25,049 bases of DNA. It comes from Bacteroidales bacterium M6 (GTDB lineage Bacteria; Bacteroidota; Bacteroidia; Bacteroidales; Muribaculaceae). The notes below the pieces were generated by a model. It was not told the DNA's origin. It did not search any database and saw nothing but the letters and a program-made list of their open reading frames with translations. Of this stretch, positions 7,805-16,380 are shown in pieces. A program made the position numbers and the translations under genes. Positions within the stretch are counted from its first letter, which is position 1, and each line of letters opens with the position of its first letter. Where the stretch lies: assembly GCA_001689485.1 (NCBI GenBank), contig LUJQ01000050.1, positions 1 to 25,049 of the forward strand. The letters run 5' to 3'.

Positions 7805-8977
7805 ATGGATTCGATATATTTTTCGTTATATAACCTGCAACCTGTTGTATGGATATGTGCGGTTTTAGCCGTTGCCGCCATGCTTTGGCTGTTGTCGGTT
7901 TATAGGGGCAGGGTGGTTTCTGTCAGCGATGCGGCGGCTGGGGATGTCGACGAGCCTGACGATGCGGCCTTTCCCCCCGTTTCAATCATAGTTCATGCCA
8001 ATGACAATGCCGGCGCGCTTGGTGCCTTCCTGCCTGAAATTTTCCGGCAGGATTACCCGGCCCCGTTCGAAGTGATAGTGGTGAATGACGGTTCGGCCGA
8101 GGATGTAAGGGATTTGGTCGACCGCCTCTCGCTACAGTATCGCAACCTTTACCAGACCTTTGTGCCGGAGCAGGCTCACAACCTGAGCCGTAAAAAGCTT
8201 GGAATATCGTTGGGTATCAAAGCCGCACGTAACCCCTATGTGATTCTAACCTGTGCGGAATGCCGTGTGGCTTCCGACCGATGGCTGCGCTTCATGGCCG
8301 CGCCTTTTGCAAAAGGAAAGGATGTTTCGCTCGGTTTTGCCCGCATCGACGGACTGAGAGGGATGAAAAACCGTTATGACGAGGCTGCCACGGCTGTGAA
8401 ATGGCTTTCGGAAGCGCTGGCCGGGAAACCTTACCGTGGGATTGGTTATAACATAGGTTACAGCAGGGCGCTTTTTTTCGATGCCAAAGGCTTTTCCCGC
8501 TCGCTGACGTTTCATTACGGTGACGATGACCTGTTTATCAACCAGATTGCCACAGGGGGCAATACCGGGGTTGTGCTTGCCCCTGGCAGTGTCCTTTCGG
8601 TTGAATGGCATGACCCCAGGCGGCTTTTGCGCGATTTGCGGATGCGTCATTGCTTCACGGAACGGTTCCTCCCGAAAGGCGCGTCGCGCTTTTTCGCATT
8701 TTCCACTATAATGCTTTGGATATGGCTGGGGGCTGTTGTGACCGGGATAGTGTTTTCCTTGCCCAATGCCTTGCCTGCATGCTTTTTTGCCGCCTTGGTT
8801 CCTGCCCTTTGGATTCCGTTGGTGAAGGCATGGCGCAATGCCGGGGCGGTTCTCGGAATCGGGTTGTCGGCCTGGAAGCTGCCGTTCGTAATGATGGGAC
8901 GCTGGAGGCGTTCGCTTAACTACGGCCTGAGGTGTGGCCGGACTTCGCGCAGGAATTACACGTGGCTGCAAAAATAA
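7805..8977 (+). CDS. Membrane-bound glycosyltransferase family 2
   Basis: A 390-residue GT2 enzyme, probably moving a sugar from a nucleotide donor to an envelope acceptor at the inner membrane. One N-terminal hydrophobic helix (about 15-33) precedes a GT-A domain: VSIIVHANDN at 59-68, then FEVIVVNDGS at 88-97. The acceptor-side motif GDDD at 239-242 is the likely catalytic acid pair. Three hydrophobic helices follow (about 297-318, 320-342, 348-366). The site where most GT2 enzymes have a DxD or DAD metal motif reads CAEC at 150-153, which is unusual. The ATG at 7805 follows a good promoter and a 23-base palindrome. It is the first gene of the plus-strand envelope group; donor and acceptor are unknown. 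Confidence 0.88.
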   Translation: MDSIYFSLYNLQPVVWICAVLAVAAMLWLLSVYRGRVVSVSDAAAGDVDEPDDAAFPPVSIIVHANDNAGALGAFLPEIFRQDYPAPFEVIVVNDGSAEDVRDLVDRLSLQYRNLYQTFVPEQAHNLSRKKLGISLGIKAARNPYVILTCAECRVASDRWLRFMAAPFAKGKDVSLGFARIDGLRGMKNRYDEAATAVKWLSEALAGKPYRGIGYNIGYSRALFFDAKGFSRSLTFHYGDDDLFINQIATGGNTGVVLAPGSVLSVEWHDPRRLLRDLRMRHCFTERFLPKGASRFFAFSTIMLWIWLGAVVTGIVFSLPNALPACFFAALVPALWIPLVKAWRNAGAVLGIGLSAWKLPFVMMGRWRRSLNYGLRCGRTSRRNYTWLQK

Positions 8978-9176
8978 AGGTACTGCCGTGGCGTTAGATT
9001 AATAGATTGTCTAAAAATTTTTTCAAATGGATTGTCTGCTGATTTTTAGGCTCTTTTTGGTAAATTTTTAGCTTTACAAATCTTTTGGAAAAAATTTCAG
9101 ACAAACTCTAATAGATGTCGGGATTGACAATAAAGTTGTAAAAATAATCAGGCAATCTCTTACTACCAGTTGAATT

Positions 9177-11984
9177 ATGGATTTGAAAAAGATATTGGCA
9201 TTTGTGATTATGGCGGCTGTCTGCGCCGGAACTTTTGACGCTGACGCAAAACGCCGACGGAAGAAAACACGTAAAAAGCCCCGTACCACCAGAGTGGTCA
9301 TGAAAACACCCACGGCCTCCGGGCCTTTGTCGGAAACCGAGCCGTTTGTAGTGTTCGACCGCCCGATGCCTATAACCAAGGGCTTGGATAACCGGGTGAT
9401 AGCGCTTTGGCAGAGCCATGGCAAATATTACGACCAGTCACAGCAGCGTTGGAAATGGCAGCGTCCGCGCCTGTTCGGCACGGTTGAGGATTTGTTTTCC
9501 CAGGGGTATGTGATGCCATATCTTATGCCGATGCTCGAAAATGCCGGGGCATATGTGATGTCGCCTCGCGAGCGCGACACCTCCCTGACTGAAATCATTG
9601 TTGATACTGACGGCTATCCCGAAGGGGATTTCTACCTGAAACAAGGAAAACATCAATGGAAAGAGGGGAACGTTGGGAGCGGTTTCGCTTATAGCGGCGG
9701 CCAACTGACCGAGGGGCGTAACCCGTTTGTAGCAGGGACTTCGGAAACGGTGTCTACGGTGTCGGCCAGGCAGGCTTCGGAACAGAGCAATGCGGCATGG
9801 AATGCCGATATTCCTGCAAGGGGGCGCTATGCTGTCTATGTGTCGTATGCCTCACATCCCAACAGCGCCACAGACGCGCATTATAAGATAAACCATCTGG
9901 GGGGCACTACCGATGTGAAAGTGAACCAGCAGATGGGTGGCGGCACATGGCTCTATCTCGGTCATTATGATTTCGCAAAAGGGAAGCAGCAATTACCAAT
10001 TGTGGAACTTTCCAACATATCGGACGACGATGATGCCGTTGTGTCGGCGGATGCCGTGAAAATCGGCGGAGGCATGGGCAATGTTGCACGTTCCCCGAAA
10101 AACGACCCAGACCTGATGCCCGTAACCTCTGATTCGCCACGTTTCACCGAAGGGGCGCGCTACTGGTTGCAGTGGGCAGGGATGCCGCGCAAGGTCTATA
10201 GCGAAAGTAACGGGGATGATGATTATACCGACGATTATAAAAGCCGTGCCTTATGGGTAAACTATCTGGCGGGAGGTTCCCCCATGCTTCCCGACAGTGT
10301 CGGGTTGAAAATCCCGGTCGATATGGCTTTGGCGTTCCATACAGATGCCGGAACCACCGAGGACGGCTCGGTTGTAGGCACTCTCGGCATATATTCGACC
10401 GACAGCGGCAATCTGCTTGGCGACGGACGCAGCCGTGTAGACTGCCGGTCGCTGACGGAAGCGGTTACCGACCAGGTTGCGACTGATCTGCGTGCATTGC
10501 ACGACCCGATGTGGACTTTGCGAGGAAACCGCGACAGGAAATATTACGAAATCAGGGAAACCAAAGTGCCTGCAATGATTATAGAGCTGCTGTCGCACCA
10601 GAATTTCGACGATATGAAATACGGGCTTGACCCCGCGTTCCGTTTCGATGTTTCCAGGGCGGTGTATAAAGGGATTCTGCGTTTCCTTTCGAGGCGTTAT
10701 AACACCCCTTATGTAGTACAGCCCCTCCCTGTAGGTCATTTTTCGATAAAGGCGCAAGGGGGAGGACGTTACAACCTGTCGTGGAGACAGACCACTGACC
10801 CGCTGGAGAAAACCGCCTATCCGAAATACTATGTTGTAGAGGAAAGAATCGACAACGGGGCTTTCCGCGCTGTTGCCACGGTTGCCGAACCTCGTTATGA
10901 GGTCACGGTTACCGACAGCCGCATACACAGTTACCGCATTGTGGCCGGTAACGACGGCGGGACATCTTTCCCCTCCGAGGTGCTTGCCCTCTACAACGAT
11001 GGCAGTGGGGTGCCAAAAGCCAATATCGTTAACGGGTTTACACGGATTTCAGCCCCGGATACGTTTTTTGCCGGAGAGTTCAGCGGTTTCGATTATATGA
11101 CCGACAGCGGGGTGGCTGATGTGGCAGATATAATAACTACCGGGCGGCAATATGATTACAGCCCTTCGTCGGAGTTTTTGAATAATGATGTTCCCGGCTA
11201 CGGGGCGTCCCACGGCAATATGGAGAAAACCGTTACAGCCGGGAATACGCATGATTTTGTGTATCTTCACGGGCGGGCGCTTAAAAGCGCCGGGCTTGGG
11301 TTCGTGTCGTCGGGGGTCGATGCCTATTCCGAGGAGGTGGTGCTATCATCGGCCGGGACGCCTGAAAACCCGCCTGTGACCGATCTGATTTTGGGAAAGC
11401 AAAAGGAGATAATGCCCGGTAACGGGAGCCGTGGCACTAAATTCAAAGCGTTCCCGACCCTTTTGCAGCGCAGACTTGAAGCCTATTGCTCGCAGGGAGG
11501 GTCGCTGATGATAAGTGGAGCCTATATCGCGACCGATTTGATGGATAACCGTTTTGCTGATGCGGCTACGCGCGATAACGACCATAAATTCGCCACATCG
11601 CTTTTGGGCTATGACTGGCAGCTGGGTAAGGGGTCGATTGACGGGAAAGTCAGTTCGGTGCCTTCTCCATTCAAACCGTTCGGGGTTCAGGAACATCTTA
11701 CATTCGAGGTGACACCGACCCCCGACAGCTATGCGGTGGAGTCTCCCGACGCAATCCGCCCGTCGGGCATCGATGCCGCCACCATAATGCGCTATGACGA
11801 GAACGGCCTGTCGGCAGCCGTGGCGCTTGAACGGGCTTTTGAAAACGGAGGCAGCCTGGTGTCGTACCGTGTGGTATCGATGGGTTTCCCGTTTGAAACC
11901 ATAAAGGGGGAATCCCAGCGTAACCGGCTGATGAAGGATATAATGACATTCCTTACGGGGAATAAAAACGGTGGCAGGCGCTGA
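9177..11984 (+). CDS. Secreted N-acetylmuramoyl-L-alanine amidase-like protein with golvesin-type insert and FN3
   Basis: A 935-residue exported protein. A signal peptide (about 1-24) is followed by a strikingly basic tract (AKRRRKKTRKKPR, 24-36). The amidase_3 fold seems to be split. Its first part holds LWQSHGKYYD (His81). An insert at about 140-298 ends in ADAVKIGGGMG, the hallmark of golvesin/Xly carbohydrate-binding-like domains. The catalytic part resumes with ALAFHTDAG (His388) and MIIELLSHQN (Glu470). An FN3-like domain spans about 515-620. The last 300 residues look like a GATase/flavodoxin-like fold (EAYCSQGGSLMISGAYIA). Family members cut the amide bond between MurNAc and the stem peptide in the periplasm. 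The 199-base upstream gap is AT-rich, with no promoter I trust. Annotated relatives are often called 'xanthan lyase' because of the insert; I think amidase fits better. Confidence 0.75.
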   Translation: MDLKKILAFVIMAAVCAGTFDADAKRRRKKTRKKPRTTRVVMKTPTASGPLSETEPFVVFDRPMPITKGLDNRVIALWQSHGKYYDQSQQRWKWQRPRLFGTVEDLFSQGYVMPYLMPMLENAGAYVMSPRERDTSLTEIIVDTDGYPEGDFYLKQGKHQWKEGNVGSGFAYSGGQLTEGRNPFVAGTSETVSTVSARQASEQSNAAWNADIPARGRYAVYVSYASHPNSATDAHYKINHLGGTTDVKVNQQMGGGTWLYLGHYDFAKGKQQLPIVELSNISDDDDAVVSADAVKIGGGMGNVARSPKNDPDLMPVTSDSPRFTEGARYWLQWAGMPRKVYSESNGDDDYTDDYKSRALWVNYLAGGSPMLPDSVGLKIPVDMALAFHTDAGTTEDGSVVGTLGIYSTDSGNLLGDGRSRVDCRSLTEAVTDQVATDLRALHDPMWTLRGNRDRKYYEIRETKVPAMIIELLSHQNFDDMKYGLDPAFRFDVSRAVYKGILRFLSRRYNTPYVVQPLPVGHFSIKAQGGGRYNLSWRQTTDPLEKTAYPKYYVVEERIDNGAFRAVATVAEPRYEVTVTDSRIHSYRIVAGNDGGTSFPSEVLALYNDGSGVPKANIVNGFTRISAPDTFFAGEFSGFDYMTDSGVADVADIITTGRQYDYSPSSEFLNNDVPGYGASHGNMEKTVTAGNTHDFVYLHGRALKSAGLGFVSSGVDAYSEEVVLSSAGTPENPPVTDLILGKQKEIMPGNGSRGTKFKAFPTLLQRRLEAYCSQGGSLMISGAYIATDLMDNRFADAATRDNDHKFATSLLGYDWQLGKGSIDGKVSSVPSPFKPFGVQEHLTFEVTPTPDSYAVESPDAIRPSGIDAATIMRYDENGLSAAVALERAFENGGSLVSYRVVSMGFPFETIKGESQRNRLMKDIMTFLTGNKNGGRR

Positions 11985-12055
11985 CCGTTCCGCCCCGTCA
12001 TAAAACACTTAAACATTGATTTCGAATCCTATACATATTATCATTTGCCATTATC

Positions 12056-13444
12056 ATGAAGAACAGCGCAAAAAACATGTATAACCCCTGCCTTGATGCC
12101 GGTGGTGTGGCGATTACGCCGTTTATTTCCACTTCGGCCCTTAAGTCTGCGTTTGACAAATCCGGCCATGTATCCGACTATGTGTTTGTGTCGGTTCTAC
12201 CCCACGAAGGGATGGCGGTAGTGCCGTCGCCGAATTGTTTGATGAGGATGACGGAGGTGGCTTGCGACATGAAGGCCGCAATGGTTTACTGCGATTATTC
12301 GGCGGTTACTGAATCAGGGATAGAGCGGCATCCTGTTATCGGCTATTCCCTTGGTTCGGTGAGGGATGATTTCGATTTCGGGCACATTGTGCTTTTGAAT
12401 CGCGCCATGGTTTATGATGTGTTGCGCGATATGCCTGAATATGGTTTTGCTGCCTGGTATGCGTTGCGGCTGGCCTTGTCGCGCAGGGGGGCGATTGTGC
12501 GGATTCCTGAAACGCTCTATGCTGTCGACCAGACCGACACGCGTCTCAGCGGCGAGAAACAGTTTGATTATGTTAATCCACGTAACCGCGAAGTCCAGGT
12601 TGAAATGGAGCTGGCCTTCACATCGCATCTGCATGAAATCCATGCATGGCTCCCCGGGCGCTCTGCATTGATAAATCCTGAAGAGGGGGATTTCCCGGTC
12701 GAGGCATCGGTTATAATCCCGGTGCGCAACCGGGAGCGGACAGTGGCTGATGCCGTGCGTTCGGCACTGGCCCAAAAGGCCGGTTTCCTGTTCAATGTGA
12801 TAGTTGTGGACAACCATAGCACTGACGGCACATCTGCAATACTGGAAGCTTTGGCAAATGAGGATAGCAGGGTGGTGCATATAGTGCCGGAAAGCATGAC
12901 GCTTGGTATCGGGGGATGTTGGAACCTGGCGGTCAATGACAGCAGGTGCGGCCGTTTCGCCGTGCAGCTTGACAGCGATGACCTCTATAAGGATGCTTCG
13001 ACCTTGCAGAAGGTGGTTGACACATTCCGCAGGGAAAGGTGTGCAATGGTTGTCGGCTCTTATGAACTTGTAGATTTCGCAGGCAACCCTATTCCCCCCG
13101 GATTGATTGACCATAAGGAGTGGACTGACGGGAACGGGCACAATAATGCCCTGCGTATAAACGGGCTTGGGGCGCCTAGGGCGTTTTTCACCCCGGTGTT
13201 CCGGCGCCTGCAGCTCCCGGATGTCAGCTATGGTGAAGATTATGCCATGGGGTTGCGGGTTTCGCGCAATTACTGTATAGGCCGGATATATGAGTCATTG
13301 TATCTGTGCCGCCGTTGGGAAGGGAATTCCGATGCCGCCCTGAGCGTTGAGAAGGTAAATGCCAACAATGCTTATAAGGATTGGTTGCGCACTGTCGAGA
13401 TAAATGCACGCATAAACATGTCGCGTGAATCAGCTTGTCTGTAA
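12056..13444 (+). CDS. Two-part glycosyltransferase, GT2 domain at C-terminus
   Basis: A 462-residue cytoplasmic protein without membrane helices. The C-terminal half is a clear GT2 GT-A domain: ASVIIPVRNRERTVADAV at 217-234, VIVVDNHSTDGT at 248-259, and the metal/nucleotide motif DSDD at 306-309, then GEDYAMGLRVS near 396-406 as the likely catalytic region. The N-terminal half (about 40-200) also resembles the second half of a GT2 domain: VYCDYS near 77-82, RDDFDFGHIVLLNRAMVYD, and ALSRRGAIVRIPETLY. It may be a degenerate duplicate domain. It lies 71 bases after the amidase gene and 16 bases before the DUF4922 gene, so it is probably cotranscribed with both. Confidence 0.85.
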   Translation: MKNSAKNMYNPCLDAGGVAITPFISTSALKSAFDKSGHVSDYVFVSVLPHEGMAVVPSPNCLMRMTEVACDMKAAMVYCDYSAVTESGIERHPVIGYSLGSVRDDFDFGHIVLLNRAMVYDVLRDMPEYGFAAWYALRLALSRRGAIVRIPETLYAVDQTDTRLSGEKQFDYVNPRNREVQVEMELAFTSHLHEIHAWLPGRSALINPEEGDFPVEASVIIPVRNRERTVADAVRSALAQKAGFLFNVIVVDNHSTDGTSAILEALANEDSRVVHIVPESMTLGIGGCWNLAVNDSRCGRFAVQLDSDDLYKDASTLQKVVDTFRRERCAMVVGSYELVDFAGNPIPPGLIDHKEWTDGNGHNNALRINGLGAPRAFFTPVFRRLQLPDVSYGEDYAMGLRVSRNYCIGRIYESLYLCRRWEGNSDAALSVEKVNANNAYKDWLRTVEINARINMSRESACL

Positions 13445-13460
13445 ATCATGATTCTCAGGA

Positions 13461-14378
13461 ATGGAACTGACCACTGATATATTGATGGATTTCCACAAGC
13501 GCCAGCTTGAGGCGTGGCCTTTGGCCGATGCCGGTTTCAAAGGCTTGGCCGAAGTGCGATGCAAAGAGGTGGAGGTTGGAGATGTGGTGTTCAAGGTGCA
13601 GCATAACCGGGCGCGGATACGGTCGACCGGGGCCAAGGTCGACAAGGCTTCGGTGGCACAGCGGCCATGTTTCCTGTGCGATGTCCACCGGCCTTCGGAG
13701 CAGATGGAGCTTGTTGCCGGGAATGGTTACAAGATTCTGGTTAACCCTTTCCCGATTTTCCCTGTGCATTTCACTATTCCGGCCGAACTCCATGTGCCGC
13801 AGCTGATAAGTGCGGACGGGTGCGGACGGTTCATGGATATGGTGCGGTTTGCAGGGATGCTCCCCGGACTTGCCTTGTTCTATAACGGGCCGGCATGCGG
13901 GGCATCGGCACCCGACCATTTCCATTTCCAGGCTGTGGAACGGGCAGAGCTTCCCCTGCTGCAATGGGTTGAGGATGGCAGGAATGTGCCGTTTGAAATA
14001 ATATCGGCGATGTTTCACAGCCCGGAAGAAGCCCGGAGGTGGATGGTTGCCGTGTGCGGTGAGTTGATGCGACGGGCTGAAAACAATGGGGAGCCGGAGC
14101 CGCGTATGAACGTGGTGTGTTCTGTGGTTTGCACCCATGCCGGAGTGAGCGGGAATGCAGGTGACCGATACGGCGGGATAAGGGTGGTAGTGATACCTCG
14201 GCGCGCCCATCGGCCTGATTTCTATGGAACCGGCGAGAACCAGGTTCTACTGAGCCCTGCATCGGTTGATTTGTCGGGGGTATTTATTGTCCCGTCACCA
14301 GCCGATTTTGAACAGAAGGTAACCCCCGCGCTGATACGTGAGGTTATCCGACAGACATGTTACGCCGAATTTGCATAA
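13461..14378 (+). CDS. DUF4922-type protein, possible GalT/Ap4A-phosphorylase-like nucleotidyl enzyme
   Basis: A 305-residue cytoplasmic protein that I recognise as the Bacteroidetes DUF4922 type. RPCFLC at 68-73 gives a CxxC pair, and KILVNPFPIFPVHFTIP at 91-107 resembles the substrate-binding strand of HIT/GalT enzymes. GASAPDHFHFQ at 147-157 gives HxHxQ (His153, His155, Gln157), comparable to the HPHxQ active site of GalT and the Apa1/GDP-hexose phosphorylase group, where one histidine becomes nucleotidylated. A second half-domain follows (to residue 305), as in the tandem GalT fold. The activity is not established. A role making or recycling a nucleotide-sugar for the neighbouring glycosyltransferases is my inference. 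The gene starts 16 bases after the preceding one. Confidence 0.65.
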   Translation: MELTTDILMDFHKRQLEAWPLADAGFKGLAEVRCKEVEVGDVVFKVQHNRARIRSTGAKVDKASVAQRPCFLCDVHRPSEQMELVAGNGYKILVNPFPIFPVHFTIPAELHVPQLISADGCGRFMDMVRFAGMLPGLALFYNGPACGASAPDHFHFQAVERAELPLLQWVEDGRNVPFEIISAMFHSPEEARRWMVAVCGELMRRAENNGEPEPRMNVVCSVVCTHAGVSGNAGDRYGGIRVVVIPRRAHRPDFYGTGENQVLLSPASVDLSGVFIVPSPADFEQKVTPALIREVIRQTCYAEFA

Positions 14379-14416
14379 ATTAAAGGCGGATTTTGGCAGT
14401 TTAACGCTTGTGGAGG

Positions 14417-14446
14417 TTGCGATTTGCAGAAAAAATCGTAACTTTG
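14417..14446 (+). promoter_or_regulatory. rpoD promoter
   Basis: TTG at 14417-14419, a 19-base spacer, and TAACTTTG at 14439-14446, an exact -7 match to the Bacteroidetes consensus. It lies 53 bases before the rpoD ATG at 14500, so rpoD has its own promoter separate from the DUF4922 gene. Confidence 0.6.
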
Positions 14447-14499
14447 CACCTTGATAGTTATGGCTATCAACGAATAGAAAACTACCGTTTCAAAAGAAA

Positions 14500-15360
14500 A
14501 TGAGACAATTAAAGATTTCAAAATCTATCACGAACCGCGAGAGCGCGTCGCTTGACAAATACCTTCAGGAAATTGGTCGAGAGGAACTTATCACTGTAGA
14601 ACAGGAAGTGGAACTCGCCCAGCGTATCCGTGAAGGTGACCAGGTGGCATTGGAAAAGCTCACCCGTGCGAACCTCCGCTTCGTGGTCTCAGTCGCAAAG
14701 CAATACCAAAATCAAGGACTTAGCCTTCCTGACTTAATTAACGAAGGCAACCTCGGCCTAATCAAGGCGGCACAGAAGTTCGACGAGACACGCGGTTTCA
14801 AATTCATTTCTTATGCCGTGTGGTGGATTCGCCAGTCCATCCTCCAGGCACTCGCGGAGCAATCGCGAATAGTGCGCCTGCCGCTCAACCAGGTGGGTTC
14901 GCTTAATAAAATCTCAAAGGCACTTTCGAAGTTCGAACAGGAAAACGAACGGCGCCCGTCGCCCGAAGAACTCGCTGAAACGCTTGATGTGCCGGTTGAA
15001 AAAATAGCCGACACGCTCAAGGTGTCGGGACGGCACATTTCAGTTGACGCGCCTTTCGTCGAGGGTGAGGATAACTCGCTGCTCGATGTGCTGACCAACG
15101 ACGATTCGCCTATGGCAGATGCAACCCTGACACAGGAATCGTTATCGAAGGAAGTTGACCGTGCCTTACACCAGCTTCACGAGCGTGAGCGCGAAATCCT
15201 CAAGATGTTTTTCGGAATCGGATGCCAGGAAATGACCCTTGAGGAGATTGGTGCCAAGTTCGACCTTACACGCGAACGTGTGCGTCAGATTAAGGAGAAG
15301 GCAATCCGCCGTCTCAAAGGCCAGAAGTCGCGTTTGCTGAAAACCTATCTCGGCCAATAA
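14500..15360 (+). CDS. rpoD: Primary RNA polymerase sigma factor, short Bacteroidetes form
   Basis: The housekeeping sigma factor (sigma-A/ABfr type). At 286 residues it lacks region 1.1 and the long non-conserved insert of E. coli RpoD, which is normal in Bacteroidetes. Region 1.2 is SLDKYLQEIGREELITVEQE (18-37), and region 2 contains LRFVVSVAKQYQNQG and the -10-reading FKFISYAVWWIRQSI (about 101-115). Region 3 begins at RLPLNQVGSLNKISKA. Region 4 has the helix-turn-helix LEEIGAKFDLTRERVRQIKEKAIRRL (about 247-272, seen in parts). It would recognise the TTTG/TAnnTTTG promoters found throughout this window. A hairpin terminator follows at 15412. Confidence 0.96.
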   Translation: MRQLKISKSITNRESASLDKYLQEIGREELITVEQEVELAQRIREGDQVALEKLTRANLRFVVSVAKQYQNQGLSLPDLINEGNLGLIKAAQKFDETRGFKFISYAVWWIRQSILQALAEQSRIVRLPLNQVGSLNKISKALSKFEQENERRPSPEELAETLDVPVEKIADTLKVSGRHISVDAPFVEGEDNSLLDVLTNDDSPMADATLTQESLSKEVDRALHQLHEREREILKMFFGIGCQEMTLEEIGAKFDLTRERVRQIKEKAIRRLKGQKSRLLKTYLGQ

Positions 15361-15411
15361 ATTGGTTCCAGAATGGGGTATCCCCCCTGAAAACTGGTGA
15401 ATAGATTATTA

Positions 15412-15447
15412 CGCCGGTGGCACATATCGTGGCCGCCGGTTTTTTTA
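15412..15447 (+). terminator. rpoD intrinsic terminator
   Basis: The stem pairs CCGGTGG-CAC (15414-15423) with GTGGCCGCCGG (15429-15439). It has one G·T pair, one bulged base and a 5-base loop (ATATC), and is followed by a run of seven T from 15440. It lies about 50 bases after the rpoD stop and separates rpoD from aroE. Confidence 0.8.
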
Positions 15448-15492
15448 TTTCAAAAAACTGGTTTCAAAAGGTGAATGATTGCTAAAAATGAT

Positions 15493-15500
15493 TAACTTTG
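15493..15500 (+). promoter_or_regulatory. aroE promoter -7 element
   Basis: TAACTTTG, exact match to TAnnTTTG, 62 bases before the aroE ATG at 15562 and directly after the rpoD terminator. I find no good -33 box at 19-21 bases. Confidence 0.45.
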
Positions 15501-15561
15501 CGGCTATGGGTTTATGAGGCCGCATGGCTTCAGAAGCCCGGATTCACAACAGGAGTTGATT

Positions 15562-16347
15562 ATGAGACAAAGCGAAGAAAAAATTTACGGGCTCATCGGT
15601 TATCCGTTGATGCACTCTTTTTCACAAACTTTTTTTAATCAGAAGTTTAAGTCAGAGAAAATAAATGCCCGTTATATAAATTTCGAAATCCCCGATATCG
15701 GCGACCTTATGGAGGTGTTCGCCGAACATCCCAATCTTGCAGGATTAAACGTGACCATACCCTACAAGCAGCAGGTAATGGCTTATCTGAACGACATCGA
15801 CCCGGTGGCTCAAAGAATCGGGGCGGTGAACGTAATCAGGATTATACGCGGTAAATCCGATAATGATTTCCGTCTTGTGGGCTATAACAGCGACATAATG
15901 GGATTCGCAAATTCCATCAAACCGCTTTTGAAGCCGTTTCACAAAGGTGCGCTTGTGCTTGGTTCGGGTGGCGCTGCCAAAGCTGTGTGCTGCGGGTTGG
16001 AGGATTTGGGTGTCAAGCCGTTGGTGGTGTCACGAACCAGGCGTGAAGGGGCTGTGACCTATGGCGACCTCACTCCTGAAATAATGGAGTCACACAAGGT
16101 CATAGTCAACACCACCCCGCTGGGGATGTATCCCCATGTGGACGAATGCCCTGACATCCCCTATGAATTCCTTACTTCTGAATTCCTATGTTACGACCTT
16201 CTTTATAACCCGGATGTGACGTTGTTTATGAAACGGAGTGCCGAATATGGCGCCGAGGTTAAGAACGGTCTGGAAATGCTGCTGTTGCAGGCATTCGAAT
16301 CATGGGAAATATGGAACAGCCGGATTGACCCTAATGTGAAGAAATAA
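15562..16347 (+). CDS. aroE: Shikimate 5-dehydrogenase
   Basis: AroE reduces 3-dehydroshikimate to shikimate with NADPH in the pathway to aromatic amino acids. The N-terminal substrate domain begins YGLIGYPLMHSFSQTFFN (residues 9-26), including the shikimate-contacting Ser pair. LNVTIPYKQQV near 64-74 holds the catalytic lysine of the NVTxPxK motif. The nucleotide domain has VLGSGGAAKAV near 134-144, then VSRTRR (phosphate-binding arginines) and VNTTPLGM. The reading frame opens at 15514, but I chose ATG at 15562 because AGGAG lies at 15551-15555, six bases before it, and it matches the family N-terminus. The 261-residue length is normal. Confidence 0.95.
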   Translation: MRQSEEKIYGLIGYPLMHSFSQTFFNQKFKSEKINARYINFEIPDIGDLMEVFAEHPNLAGLNVTIPYKQQVMAYLNDIDPVAQRIGAVNVIRIIRGKSDNDFRLVGYNSDIMGFANSIKPLLKPFHKGALVLGSGGAAKAVCCGLEDLGVKPLVVSRTRREGAVTYGDLTPEIMESHKVIVNTTPLGMYPHVDECPDIPYEFLTSEFLCYDLLYNPDVTLFMKRSAEYGAEVKNGLEMLLLQAFESWEIWNSRIDPNVKK

Positions 16348-16380
16348 AAAATATATCTGATTTTGCCATGTTCACGCAAT

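Noticed and set aside
9011..9049. CTAAAAAT...ATTTTTAG inverted repeat before the amidase gene
   Set aside because: Arms are short and purely AT-rich in an AT-rich gap, so chance is a sufficient explanation.
15375..15385. GGGGTATCCCC after rpoD as a terminator
   Set aside because: The 3-base loop and lack of a T-run make it weak, and a much better terminator lies at 15412-15447.
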